This document shows, one piece after another, positions 37,195-45,725 of a stretch of 64,000 nt of DNA. How positions within the stretch are numbered: the first letter of the stretch is position 1; every line of letters starts with the position of its first letter. Origin of the DNA: Streptomyces asiaticus (lineage in GTDB: Bacteria > Actinomycetota > Actinomycetes > Streptomycetales > Streptomycetaceae); assembly GCF_018138715.1 (NCBI RefSeq), contig NZ_JAGSHX010000006.1, forward strand, positions 434,001 to 498,000, written 5' to 3'. The translations under genes were made by a program, and so were the position numbers. The notes beneath the pieces are model-generated. The model did no database searches. It worked only from the letters and a program-made list of their open reading frames with translations, and was not told the DNA's origin.

Positions 37195-38754
37195 ATGAGA
37201 CGCATCAGTGACTTCGACCGCCGGCTGTTCGCGCGGGTCGCGGACAGCCGGCTCCGCGGTGCCCATCCGCTGCTGCCCCGGCTCAGCCGCACCGCCGACC
37301 ACGGCCGGCTGTGGTTCGGCACGGCCGGGGTGCTCGCCACGGTCGGCGGCCGCACCGCGCGGCGGGCCGCGCTGCGCGGCGTGGGCTCGCTCGCCGCCGC
37401 CTCGCTCCTGTCGAACGTCGTGGTCAAGTGGGCCGTGGAACGCAAGCGTCCGGTCATGGACGCGGTGCCCCTGGTGCGCCGGCTGCGCCGGCAGCCGTGG
37501 ACCAGCTCCTTCCCCTCCGGGCACTCGGCCTCCGCCGCCGCCTTCGCCACCGGGGTGGCGCTGGAGTCGTCGCGGTACGGCCTGCTGGTCGCCCCGCTCG
37601 CCGCCGCCGTCGCCGCCTCCCGGGTGTACGTGGGCGTCCACTACCCCAGCGATGTGCTGGCCGGTATCGCCCTCGGCGCCGGGGCCGCCGCGCTGACCTG
37701 CCGCTACTGGCCGCCGCGCCCCGAGGTCCCGGCACAGGCCCGGCCGCGGATCTCGGCGCCCGCCCTGCCCAAGGGCGACGGTCTGGTCGTCCTGGTCAAC
37801 CAGCGGGCCGGTATGGGATCCCCCACCGGCGGATTCACGGTCGCCGAGCAGCTGCGGGTGCTGCTGCCCGCCGCGGACATCGTGGAGTGCGGACCCGACG
37901 ACGACTTCATGGACCTGCTCCGGCAGTCCGCCCAGCGCGCCGCCGAGCGGGCCGGGGCGCTGGGCATCTGCGGCGGGGACGGCAGCGTCAACGCGGCCGC
38001 CACGATCGCGGCCGAACGCGGGCTGCCGCTCGCCGTGTTCCCCGGCGGCACCCTCGACCACTTCGCGCTGGACCTCGGCGTACCGGCCTTCGAGGACACC
38101 GCGCACGCCGTGACCGAGGGCGACGCGGTGGCCGTGGACCTCGGCCGCGCCACGCCCCTCGCCGGAGGCGGCGGGACCAGCCACTTCGTCAACACCTTCA
38201 GCCTCGGCTTCTACCCGGAGCTGGTGCGGATCCGGGAGAGCCTCCAGGGCCGGCTCGGCAAGTGGCCCGCGGCCGCCGTCGCGCTCACCCGGGTGCTGCG
38301 CACCGCGAGCCCCTTGGAGGTCGAGGTCAACGGGCGGCCGCGGCGGCTGTGGATGCTGTTCGCCGGCAACGGCGTCTACTCCCCCGAGGGTTTCGCGCCC
38401 GCCTACCGTCAGCAGCTCGACGACGGGCTGCTCGATGTGCGGGCGATCGACGGCGATGAGCGGCTGGCCCGCACCCGGCTGCTGATCGCGGCGCTCACCG
38501 GCACGCTCGGGCGGTCGCATGTCTATACGACGCGGCGCATGCGCCAACTGCGCCTGTCGGGCCTCCACGGCGTGGACAGCCGTGCCTACGATGGAGAGGT
38601 GGCCGCCGACCCCGCGGAGAAGCTGCTCATCGACAAGTGGCCGGGGGCGCTCACCGTCTACCGCCCCGCCGAGCCGCAGAACGAGCTGCTCCAAAGGGCC
38701 CGTACGGCGGCCGCGAAGGCACCCCATTGGTGGAGGGCCCTACTACGCAAGTAG
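37195..38754 (+). CDS. Fused PAP2 phosphatase / diacylglycerol-kinase-like protein
   Basis: The protein has 519 residues. The N-terminal half is a PAP2 lipid phosphatase with the three motifs KWAVERKRP, PSGHS (107-111) and SRVYVGVHYPSD. The C-terminal half (from about residue 195) is a lipid-kinase domain with GGDGSVN and PGGTLDHFA in place of the more usual GGTxN. The protein thus joins a lipid-phosphate phosphatase to a lipid kinase. The family exists in actinobacteria and is probably membrane-associated; the substrates are unknown. ATG 37195 is preferred over the in-frame ATG 37162. Confidence 0.9.
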   Translation: MRRISDFDRRLFARVADSRLRGAHPLLPRLSRTADHGRLWFGTAGVLATVGGRTARRAALRGVGSLAAASLLSNVVVKWAVERKRPVMDAVPLVRRLRRQPWTSSFPSGHSASAAAFATGVALESSRYGLLVAPLAAAVAASRVYVGVHYPSDVLAGIALGAGAAALTCRYWPPRPEVPAQARPRISAPALPKGDGLVVLVNQRAGMGSPTGGFTVAEQLRVLLPAADIVECGPDDDFMDLLRQSAQRAAERAGALGICGGDGSVNAAATIAAERGLPLAVFPGGTLDHFALDLGVPAFEDTAHAVTEGDAVAVDLGRATPLAGGGGTSHFVNTFSLGFYPELVRIRESLQGRLGKWPAAAVALTRVLRTASPLEVEVNGRPRRLWMLFAGNGVYSPEGFAPAYRQQLDDGLLDVRAIDGDERLARTRLLIAALTGTLGRSHVYTTRRMRQLRLSGLHGVDSRAYDGEVAADPAEKLLIDKWPGALTVYRPAEPQNELLQRARTAAAKAPHWWRALLRK

Positions 38755-38851
38755 TACGCGCAAGTCTGTGCTCAAGGACGACGACGGGGGCGCGCCCCAC
38801 CGTCAAGGATGAGGGCATGGACGAAGACCGATCGGCCCAGGGGGCCGCGAC

Positions 38852-40006
38852 GTGACCTCCCTCGCGCTGTCTGTGCTGCTGGCCCTGGCCTCGGCGGTCT
38901 GCTACGCCGCCGGAGCCATACTCCAGGAGCATGTCGCGGCCACGACGCCGCGCCTCGCGTCCGCTCCGCTGCGGCGCGGGAGTTGGTGGACCGCGGTGAC
39001 CCTCAACGGGGCGGGCGCGATCCTCCATGTGGCCGCCCTGGCCTACGGCCCGCTGAGCGTGGTGCAACCCCTAGGGGCTCTCACGATCGTCTTCGCCCTG
39101 CCGATGGCGGCCGTGTTCGTCCGCCGCCGGGTCGGCGCGGCCGGCTGGCGGGGCGCGCTGCTGGCCACCGTGGGGCTCGCCGGGCTGCTCTCGCTGACCG
39201 GCTCCTCGCGGGCCCAGTCGCTGGCCGAGCGGGACGGCTTCTGGCTGATCGTGATCACGGTCTCCGCCATCGCGGTGCTGATCGGGGCGGCTCGTCTGAT
39301 GCGGTCGCCCGGGATCCGCAGTGTGCTGCTGGCGGCGGCCGCGGGGACGGCCTTCGGTGTCTCGTCGGTGGTCACCAAGAACGTGGCCTTGGAGTGGACC
39401 TGGGACGCGTGGGAGGACAACCTGCCCGGCCTGGTCGCGATCGGGCTGCTGGCCTCGGGCGGGGTGCTGCTGTCCCAGGCGTCGTACCGGGGCGCCGGGC
39501 TGGCCTCGCCGCTGGCGACGGCGACCGTGGTCAACCCCGTGGTCGCCACCGCCGTCGGCCTCGCCGCGCTGGGCGAGCACTTCCGGCACGGCGCGCCCGG
39601 CACACTGCTCGCCCTGGTGGCGGCCCTCGTCGCGAGTACCGGCCTGGTGATGCTGACGGTGCACAACGCCGAGGCGGAGACCGAGGCGGAGGCGGCCGCC
39701 AAGGGCGCCGAGGCCACGGTCATCGAGGCGCCGGGCGCCCCCGGACACGACGGGCACGATGCCGCGGGTGGAGCCGGTGGAGTCGGCGGATCGGAGATTC
39801 CGCAGGGGCGCGGCGGACCCGGCCCGCACGAGGTGCCGGTCGGCCCCGACGTGCCCGCCGAGCCCGGCCCCTCGCTCCGTCTCTCCCGCCCGATCCCCCG
39901 CCAGCCCACCGGCGACGAGGAGCCCGACCCCCACCTGTCCGACCCCCGCCTGTCCGACCCGCGTCTGCCCGAGTGCGGCGAGGCCGTCCTTCAGCCCAAC
40001 GCCTAG
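38852..40006 (+). CDS. DMT-family transporter
   Basis: The protein has 384 residues. Residues 1-275 hold about nine to ten hydrophobic helices of the drug/metabolite transporter (EamA-like) type, for example VVQPLGALTIVFALPMAAVF. The C-terminal 110 residues are a hydrophilic tail rich in Gly/Glu/Pro that ends in a 5-residue repeat (DPHLSDPRLSDPRLPE). The substrate is unknown. The GTG start lies 98 bp after the PAP2 fusion, and the stop overlaps the convergent Lrp gene by four bases. Confidence 0.85.
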   Translation: MTSLALSVLLALASAVCYAAGAILQEHVAATTPRLASAPLRRGSWWTAVTLNGAGAILHVAALAYGPLSVVQPLGALTIVFALPMAAVFVRRRVGAAGWRGALLATVGLAGLLSLTGSSRAQSLAERDGFWLIVITVSAIAVLIGAARLMRSPGIRSVLLAAAAGTAFGVSSVVTKNVALEWTWDAWEDNLPGLVAIGLLASGGVLLSQASYRGAGLASPLATATVVNPVVATAVGLAALGEHFRHGAPGTLLALVAALVASTGLVMLTVHNAEAETEAEAAAKGAEATVIEAPGAPGHDGHDAAGGAGGVGGSEIPQGRGGPGPHEVPVGPDVPAEPGPSLRLSRPIPRQPTGDEEPDPHLSDPRLSDPRLPECGEAVLQPNA

Positions 40007-40458
40007 CCAAGGCGCGCGGGGGCGGTGTTGCTCACCTGCTGAAAGATGACCGACGTGCGGAAGCCGGTGATCTCACCGCGCTTGCTGAGCCGGTCGGTCA
40101 GGAAGGCATGCAGGTGGTCGAGGTCCTGCACCGCCACGTGCAGGAGGAAGTCGTCGTCTCCGGAGAGGACGAACACATGGAGGACTTCCGGCAGGCCGCT
40201 GGCGAAGCCCTTGAACGCGTCGATGACCACGCGGCTGAGCGGACGGACCTGAACTGACACGAGCGCCTGGACCCCGCGGTTGAGGGCCGCGGGGTCGATG
40301 TCGGCGTGGTAGCCGCGGATGACGCCCCGTCGGTGGAGCGCCCGGACCCGCTCCAGGCACGTCGAGGGGGCGACACCGAGCCGCCTGGCGAGTTCCCGGT
40401 TGGACGTCCGTGCATCTGTCTGGAGGAGCCGCACGATCTCCGAATCAAGTTCGTCCAT
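40003..40458 (-). CDS. Lrp/AsnC-family regulator
   Basis: The protein has 151 residues. The N-terminal helix-turn-helix is LDSEIVRLLQTDARTSNREL then ARRLGVAPSTCLERVRAL. The C-terminal RAM (ligand) domain is VSVQVRPLSRVVIDAFKGFA then SGLPEVLHVFVLSGDDDFLL. It is divergent from the amino acid dehydrogenase gene, and AsnC regulators often control the adjacent amino-acid gene, so it probably regulates that enzyme. ATG 40458 is chosen; an in-frame extension further upstream lacks family features. Confidence 0.93.
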   Translation of the reverse strand: MDELDSEIVRLLQTDARTSNRELARRLGVAPSTCLERVRALHRRGVIRGYHADIDPAALNRGVQALVSVQVRPLSRVVIDAFKGFASGLPEVLHVFVLSGDDDFLLHVAVQDLDHLHAFLTDRLSKRGEITGFRTSVIFQQVSNTAPARLG

Positions 40459-40570
40459 GGCCGATGACCGTATCCCATCTTCATTCAAACGTTCGGTGAC
40501 GACCCCGTCCCATGAATCGATCACGCAGCATGACGCCATCTGACCGAACAGATGAAAGGACGGCAGGCGC
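40459..40570. promoter_or_regulatory. Divergent promoter between lrp-like and dehydrogenase genes
   Basis: The 112-bp gap contains an inverted pair GTTCGGT (40490-40496) / ACCGAAC (40543-40549) with centres 53 bp apart, a spacing suited to an Lrp octamer or dimer pair. GAAAGGA before the dehydrogenase ATG serves as its ribosome site. Confidence 0.4.
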
Positions 40571-41623
40571 ATGCTCCTCGATCATGAGCGGGTCGCGATC
40601 CACACCGGTCCGCGCTCGCGGCTTCCGGTGATCGTGGCCGTTCACTCCACGGCGCTCGGTCCGGCAGCCGGCGGCCTTCGGCTCTGGCACTATCCGGATT
40701 GGCGGGACGGCCTCACCGACGCCCTCCGCCTGTCGGCCGCCATGACCTCCAAGTTCGCCGTGGCCGGGCTGCCCAGCGGCGGAGGGAAGGCCGTCGTGGC
40801 CCTGCCGGAGGGGGTGACACTCGATACCGGACGACGCCGCGAGGTGCTGCGCGACGTGGCAGACGTCATCGACTCGCTCGGCGGGATGTACGCCACCGGA
40901 CCGGATGTCGGGACCGGCCCCGCCGACATGGCGCTGATCGGGGAAACCACCCCCCATGTGTTCTGCCGGCCGGCGCAGCTGGGCGGCAGCGGCGACTCGT
41001 CCCCCCACACCGCGCGGGGGACGCTCGCCGCGCTGCGGGCCGTCAGCCGACGGCTGTACGGCACCGCGAGCCTGAACGGCCGCAGTCTCGCCGTGATAGG
41101 TCTCGGCCGTGTCGGTGCCGGCCTCGCCCGCCTTCTGACCGCGGAAGGCGCCGCCCTGACGGTCACTGACATCGACCCGGACAAACGGAGGATCGGCGAG
41201 GAGCTCGGCGCCGTCTGGCGGGCGCCCGACGAGATCCTCGCCGCAGACGTGGACATCGTGGTCCCTTCGGCGCTCGGCTCCGTCCTGACCGGGCAGAACG
41301 TGGCGGAGCTACGCTGCCGAGCCGTGGTCGGACCGGCCAACAACCAGCTCGCCACGCCCGAAGTCGCGGATCTGCTGCACCACCGGGGCATCATCTGGGT
41401 GCCGGACTATGTCGCAAGCGCGGGAGGGGTCATCAACGCCATCAGCACCGAACTCCACCACGCCGGTGCCGACGCGGCCGACGCACGCGTCCGCGCCATC
41501 GAGGAAACCGTCAACGACCTGCTGGAGACGGCCCACCGCCTCGGCCGGACCCCGGCGCAGGCGGCCGACGAGCTGGCCACCCGCCGCCTGGGCGCCGCCT
41601 CGGGTCTTCGACGGGGCGCCTGA
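40571..41623 (+). CDS. Glu/Leu/Phe/Val dehydrogenase family amino acid dehydrogenase
   Basis: The protein has 350 residues and belongs to the NAD-dependent oxidative deaminases of branched-chain or aromatic amino acids (valine/leucine/phenylalanine dehydrogenase type). Key features are MTSKFAVAGLPSGGGKAVV with the substrate Lys61 and catalytic Lys73, GPDVGTGPADM, and the NAD-binding GLGRVGAGLARLL. The C-terminal helix runs through WVPDYVASAGGVINA. The exact substrate cannot be read. The divergent Lrp regulator suggests amino-acid-responsive control. The DinB gene starts ten bases downstream. Confidence 0.93.
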   Translation: MLLDHERVAIHTGPRSRLPVIVAVHSTALGPAAGGLRLWHYPDWRDGLTDALRLSAAMTSKFAVAGLPSGGGKAVVALPEGVTLDTGRRREVLRDVADVIDSLGGMYATGPDVGTGPADMALIGETTPHVFCRPAQLGGSGDSSPHTARGTLAALRAVSRRLYGTASLNGRSLAVIGLGRVGAGLARLLTAEGAALTVTDIDPDKRRIGEELGAVWRAPDEILAADVDIVVPSALGSVLTGQNVAELRCRAVVGPANNQLATPEVADLLHHRGIIWVPDYVASAGGVINAISTELHHAGADAADARVRAIEETVNDLLETAHRLGRTPAQAADELATRRLGAASGLRRGA

Positions 41624-41632
41624 AGGGCGGAC

Positions 41633-42184
41633 ATGAGCCATCCCACCAGACGAGGCGAACTGTTCGGCGGCGCCGACGGCGCTCGCCGATTCACCGGCCC
41701 GGCCACCGGCGACGAGCGGCGCATGCTCGTCGATGTCCTGCGCGCCCAGCGCGCCACGCTGCGACTGAAGTGCTCCGGCCTGGGCCCGGAGTTGTCCCTG
41801 CGGTCCGTGGAGCCGTCCACGCTTTCGCTGCTCGGCCTGGTCAGACACCTCGCCGAGGTGGAACGCCGCTGGTTCCGGCGGGTCCTGGCCGGGCAGGACC
41901 CGCCGGCGCTCTTCTCCTCGACAGCCGATCCCGACGGGGACTTCGACGGCGCCACGGACGACCACGGGGGGATCGCGGCGGCGTGGGAGACGTGGCGGAC
42001 CGAGGTGGCCTTCGCCGAACAGTTCGTCGCCGAGGCCCCCGGCCTCGACGTCGAAGGTGACGACTCATGGCGCGGAACGGTCTCGCTGCGCTGGGTCCTC
42101 ATCCACATGATCGAGGAATACGCCCGCCACAACGGCCACGCCGACCTGCTGCGCGAGCGGATCGACGGGGCGATCGGCATGTGA
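41633..42184 (+). CDS. DinB/DUF664-family protein
   Basis: The protein has 183 residues and a four-helix DinB-type fold. The metal-binding His residues of the family are seen in LLGLVRHLAEVERRWF and EEYARHNGHADLLRERIDG (HNxxH-like). Many actinobacterial members are mycothiol-dependent enzymes. The start lies ten bases after the dehydrogenase stop, so it is probably co-transcribed. Its reaction is unknown. Confidence 0.88.
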   Translation: MSHPTRRGELFGGADGARRFTGPATGDERRMLVDVLRAQRATLRLKCSGLGPELSLRSVEPSTLSLLGLVRHLAEVERRWFRRVLAGQDPPALFSSTADPDGDFDGATDDHGGIAAAWETWRTEVAFAEQFVAEAPGLDVEGDDSWRGTVSLRWVLIHMIEEYARHNGHADLLRERIDGAIGM

Positions 42185-42205
42185 GGCCGGGACACCCCAC
42201 GACGG

Positions 42206-43090
42206 CTAGGCCGTGCCGGGCCGCCCCTGGCCGAGCAGTTCCACCAGCCCCGAGAGGCCCTCATGGCCATGGCCGTCGGCGACCCGGCGGGCCATGAGGT
42301 GGCCGATCGGGGCGATCAGTTCGGGGCTGATGCCCTGGTCCCGTGCGGAGCCGGTGAAGTTGACAAACGCGGCCGACTGCATGGCGAGGTTGGAGACCAC
42401 CCCGGTGGCGTGGTCACCGGAGTCGATCTGCCGCGCGTAGCCGTCCACGGCCCCGGACATGGCGGTGAGCCAGCGCCCCACCAGCGGGGCGACATCGGCC
42501 GCCGCCACCCCGTCGGACCGTACGAGGGCGTAGGCGTGCAGCACCCCCGAGAACATCCCGTACATCGCGCTGAGCAGGGCGATGTCGTACAGCGGGGCAC
42601 GGCCGGGGTCCTCGCCGAGATCGTGGCTCTCGCCGAAGAGGTCCAGTACGGCCCGATGGTCCGCGAAGGCGGCGGGCGAGCCGCTGTAGAGGAGGAAGGC
42701 GGCGGGTGTGCCGATCATCGGCGGGACGGCCATGATGCCGCCGTCGAGGTACTGGGCACCGTGTCCGGCCGCCCACGCGGCCAGCTCACGGGCCTGCCGC
42801 GGAGTGCCGTTGGTGAGGTTGACGACGGCCTTGCCGGACAGGGCGTCCCCGAGGGGGGCCAGCACCTGCCGTACGGAGTCGTAGTCGAGCAGGCAGACCA
42901 CCACCAGGGGGCTCGCCGCGACGGCCTCACCGGCCGTGGCGGCGGTCAGCGCGCCCTCGGCGGCGAGCGCCTCGGCCTTGGCGGCCGTACGGTTCCACAC
43001 CGTCGTCCGGTGCCCGGCCCGCAGCAGGGCGCGGGCCAGGGCGGTGCCCATGTCGCCGAGGCCCAGCACCGTCACGGGGGATTCGCTCAT
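42206..43090 (-). CDS. Imine-reductase-like NAD(P)-dependent oxidoreductase
   Basis: The protein has 294 residues. The Rossmann motif GLGDMGTALARALL and WNRT (NADPH preference) are followed by NLTNGTP and MAVPPMIGTPAAF, signatures that separate imine reductases from ordinary beta-hydroxyacid dehydrogenases. At the usual proton-donor position it has Asp169 in LYDIALLSAMYG rather than Tyr, matching the (R)-selective IRED type. It is divergent from an HxlR regulator across a strong palindrome. The natural substrate is unknown. Confidence 0.87.
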   Translation of the reverse strand: MSESPVTVLGLGDMGTALARALLRAGHRTTVWNRTAAKAEALAAEGALTAATAGEAVAASPLVVVCLLDYDSVRQVLAPLGDALSGKAVVNLTNGTPRQARELAAWAAGHGAQYLDGGIMAVPPMIGTPAAFLLYSGSPAAFADHRAVLDLFGESHDLGEDPGRAPLYDIALLSAMYGMFSGVLHAYALVRSDGVAAADVAPLVGRWLTAMSGAVDGYARQIDSGDHATGVVSNLAMQSAAFVNFTGSARDQGISPELIAPIGHLMARRVADGHGHEGLSGLVELLGQGRPGTA

Positions 43091-43177
43091 CTCGGTTGCT
43101 CCAGGGGTTTCGATACCGCTTGGTCGTAGGGGTTCGTCGCGCCGATCACAGGCTCGTTCCCCGGCGGTAGTGTGGGC

Positions 43178-43203
43178 AAGTACGCACTAAATAGTGCGTA
43201 CTT
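43178..43203. promoter_or_regulatory. 26-bp perfect operator palindrome (HxlR/IRED promoter)
   Basis: Arms AAGTACGCACTA (43178-43189) and TAGTGCGTACTT (43192-43203) are exact inverted repeats with an AA spacer. The site lies between the divergent IRED and HxlR genes, 88 bp from the IRED start and about 37 bp from the HxlR start. It is the probable binding site of the HxlR regulator. Confidence 0.88.
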
Positions 43204-43239
43204 ACCTTGAGGTCAGTGGGGGCGGGCGGGGCTTTGGGA

Positions 43240-43569
43240 ATGCAGCCTTATGTCTGCGGTCTGGACGCGGCCGTGGATGTGATCGACGGAAAGTGGAAAG
43301 TCCTGATCATCTGGGCGCTCAATCACCAGAGGTGCCGTTTCGGGGAATTGCGGCGGCTGGTCCCGGGCGTGACCGAGAAGGTGCTGACGCAGCAGCTCAG
43401 GGAGTTGGAGGCGGACGGAATCGTCCACCGGGAGAGCTACGACACGAAGCCGCCGAAGGTGGAGTATTCGCTCACCGAGCTGGGCGACGAGCTGAATACG
43501 GCGCTGGGTCCGCTGGGCGCCTGGGGCAGGCGGCGGAAGGCGGCGCTGGAGCGGGCGGGGCAGGGCTGA
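43240..43569 (+). CDS. HxlR-family winged-helix regulator
   Basis: The protein has 109 residues, the usual length. HxlR features are CGLDAAVDVIDGKWKVLIIW, RFGELRRLVPGVTEKVLTQQ and ELEADGIVHRESY. There is one Cys (in YVCGLD) at the position that senses oxidants or aldehydes in some HxlR/YodB proteins. ATG 43240 is chosen because homologues start there; TTG 43207 and GTG 43216 are in frame upstream. It is divergent from the IRED gene and close to the palindrome at 43178-43203. Confidence 0.92.
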   Translation: MQPYVCGLDAAVDVIDGKWKVLIIWALNHQRCRFGELRRLVPGVTEKVLTQQLRELEADGIVHRESYDTKPPKVEYSLTELGDELNTALGPLGAWGRRRKAALERAGQG

Positions 43570-43667
43570 CCCCCGGGCCGGAGGGGCGGGCCCCCGCGGA
43601 AACTCTTTTCCAACCGGCCCTCCACGGGGTAGGGGTGAGGAGTTCACCCCGCTCACTTGGAGGCCCC

Positions 43668-45008
43668 GTGACCGACAGCGCTCCCCGGAGCCAACCACGC
43701 ACTCCCTGGCGAGCCGTGTTCGGCGGCTCGATCGGAAATCTCGTCGAGTGGTACGACTGGTTCGTCTACGCCAGCTTCGCCACCTACTTCGCCGGAGCCT
43801 TCTTCCCCAAGGGCAACGACACGGCGCAGCTCCTCAACACCGCCGGGATCTTCGCGGTGGGCTTCTTCATGCGCCCCGTCGGCGGCTGGCTGCTGGGCCG
43901 GTTCGCCGACCGGCGCGGCCGCAAGGCGGCACTCACCCTGACGGTGACGCTGATGTCGGCCAGTGCGCTGCTCATCGCCATCGCCCCGACCTATGGCCAG
44001 GTCGGCTACTTCGGCGCGTTCGTGCTGCTGGTGGCGCGGCTGCTCCAGGGCCTGTCGGTGGGCGGTGAGTACGCGGCCAGCGCCACCTATCTCACCGAGG
44101 CGTCCCGGCCCGGCGGCCGCGGCTTCGTCTCCAGCTTCCAGTACGTGTCGATGACGGCGGGTCAGCTGATCGGCCTCGGTCTTCAGATCCTGCTTCAGCA
44201 CACCATGTCCGACGACGCGCTGCACTCCTACGGCTGGCGCATTCCGTTCGTCGTCGGCGCCGTGGGCGCGGCCGTGATCTTCTGGCTGCGGCGCAATCTG
44301 CTGGAGACCGAGGTCTACACCGAGGAGGAGGACCACCAGGACCAGGAGCGGGGGACGATCGCCGAGCTGCTGCGCCACCGCAAGGAGGCGGCGCTGGTCA
44401 TCGCGCTGACCATGGGCGGCACGGTCGCGTACTACACGTACACCACGTATCTCACCAAGTACCTGTCGAACACGGCCGGGATGAGCAAGTCCGACGCCTC
44501 GCTGGTGAGCTTCTGTGCCCTGTTCCTGTTCATGCTGTTGCAGCCGCTGGCCGGATCGTTCTCGGACCGGATCGGGCGCCGTCCGCTGCTGATCACCTTC
44601 GGCATCGGCTCGATGCTCTGCACCGTCCCCATCATGACCGCGCTCTCGCACGCCGACAGCTTCGCCGGGGCGCTGCTGCTCTCGCTCGCGGCGCTGGTCA
44701 TCGTCACCGGCTACACCTCGATCAACGCCGTGGTGAAGGCCGAGCTGTTCCCCACCCATGTCCGGGCGCTCGGGGTGGCCCTGCCGTACGCGCTGGCCAA
44801 CGCGCTGTTCGGCGGCACCGCCGAATATGTGGCGCTGTGGTTCAAGAAGGGCGGTGTGGAGTCCGGGTACTACTGGTACGTATCGGCCTGCGCCGCGGTC
44901 TCGCTCGTCGTCTACCTCACCATGCGGGAGACCCGGGACGCCGCCCTCTCCCGGGGCCGCGCCGATGACCCGGCCGCCCCGGGGAAGCGGCGGACGACGG
45001 CGGTGTGA
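43668..45008 (+). CDS. MFS transporter, metabolite:H+ symporter (MHS) type
   Basis: The protein has 446 residues and twelve hydrophobic helices. MHS signatures are GNLVEWYDWFVYASFATYF near the start, RPVGGWLLGRFADRRGRKAA (loop 2-3) and LQGLSVGGEYAASATYLTE. The family carries organic acids such as alpha-ketoglutarate, citrate or shikimate. The GTG start follows a TTGGAGG ribosome site. It lies 98 bp after the HxlR gene on the same strand and may be read from the same or its own promoter. Confidence 0.9.
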   Translation: MTDSAPRSQPRTPWRAVFGGSIGNLVEWYDWFVYASFATYFAGAFFPKGNDTAQLLNTAGIFAVGFFMRPVGGWLLGRFADRRGRKAALTLTVTLMSASALLIAIAPTYGQVGYFGAFVLLVARLLQGLSVGGEYAASATYLTEASRPGGRGFVSSFQYVSMTAGQLIGLGLQILLQHTMSDDALHSYGWRIPFVVGAVGAAVIFWLRRNLLETEVYTEEEDHQDQERGTIAELLRHRKEAALVIALTMGGTVAYYTYTTYLTKYLSNTAGMSKSDASLVSFCALFLFMLLQPLAGSFSDRIGRRPLLITFGIGSMLCTVPIMTALSHADSFAGALLLSLAALVIVTGYTSINAVVKAELFPTHVRALGVALPYALANALFGGTAEYVALWFKKGGVESGYYWYVSACAAVSLVVYLTMRETRDAALSRGRADDPAAPGKRRTTAV

Positions 45009-45032
45009 CGGGCCGAGGGGCCGGTCCCGGCG

Positions 45033-45500
45033 TCAGCGGTCGGCGGTCACGCTCATCTGGGCCCAGACCACCCGTCCGCCGTTCACGCCCGGCCGGTCCC
45101 CCCACGCGTCGGCCAGGGCGCGGACCAGCGCGAGTCCGCGTCCGCACTCATCCTCAAGACCGGCCTCCCGCGGTGTGGGGACGGCCGGTCCACCGCCCTG
45201 GTCGGCGACCTCGACATAGAGCATCCGCCGCTCATGGGCGCGCAGCACACAGAGGATCTGCTCGCTCCCGGTGTGCACCAGGGCATTGGTGAACAGCTCG
45301 GACATCACCAGTTCGGCGGCCTCGCAGACCTCCTCCGTAAAGCCCCACTCCGGCGCCCGGGACCGCACCCGGTGCCGGGCGACCGCGACCGAGGCGCCTC
45401 TGGCGGGCAGCTGGAACCTCTCCTGACGGAGGGCGGAGTCAACGCTCCCGGAGCTCGGGTGGTGGGCCATCGTCGAGCGCTGACGCAATGCCACGGCCAT
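45033..45500 (-). CDS. ATP-binding (HATPase_c) anti-sigma-like regulator
   Basis: The protein has 155 residues and a GHKL ATPase fold of the RsbW/SpoIIAB-like type. Features are ELVMSELFTNALVHTGSE (N-box), VEVADQGGG (G1-like) and GRGLALVRALADAWG. In streptomycetes such proteins often sit next to XRE/DUF397 genes. ATG 45500 is chosen, with GGAAGG just upstream. It is divergent from the XRE-DUF5753 gene. Confidence 0.88.
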   Translation of the reverse strand: MAVALRQRSTMAHHPSSGSVDSALRQERFQLPARGASVAVARHRVRSRAPEWGFTEEVCEAAELVMSELFTNALVHTGSEQILCVLRAHERRMLYVEVADQGGGPAVPTPREAGLEDECGRGLALVRALADAWGDRPGVNGGRVVWAQMSVTADR

Positions 45501-45634
45501 GTGCCTTCCGTCCGTCCTACCTGTGGGGGCGTGAATGCCGTACGTGAATGCCGCAAGTGCGCGACACAGCAGCCACGTTGGACTGGTCACACCCGTCACT
45601 ATCGTTGCTGCAAGCATCAGTTGGCAAGGCGCGA

Positions 45635-45649
45635 TCTGCAAAATGCAGA
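45635..45649. promoter_or_regulatory. TGCA-type palindrome in the divergent promoter
   Basis: TCTGCA-AAA-TGCAGA is a perfect 6+6 bp palindrome in the 225-bp gap between the HATPase and XRE genes, about 77 bp upstream of the XRE start. A second TGCAAGCA-like half occurs at about 45608-45616. It is a candidate operator for the adjacent XRE protein. Confidence 0.5.
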
Positions 45650-45725
45650 ATAGCCAGCGCACTCTGTCGCCCCCACCTCGTACGTGGCACACTGATCCTG
45701 ACAAGACCGTCCCAGGAGGTACGAC

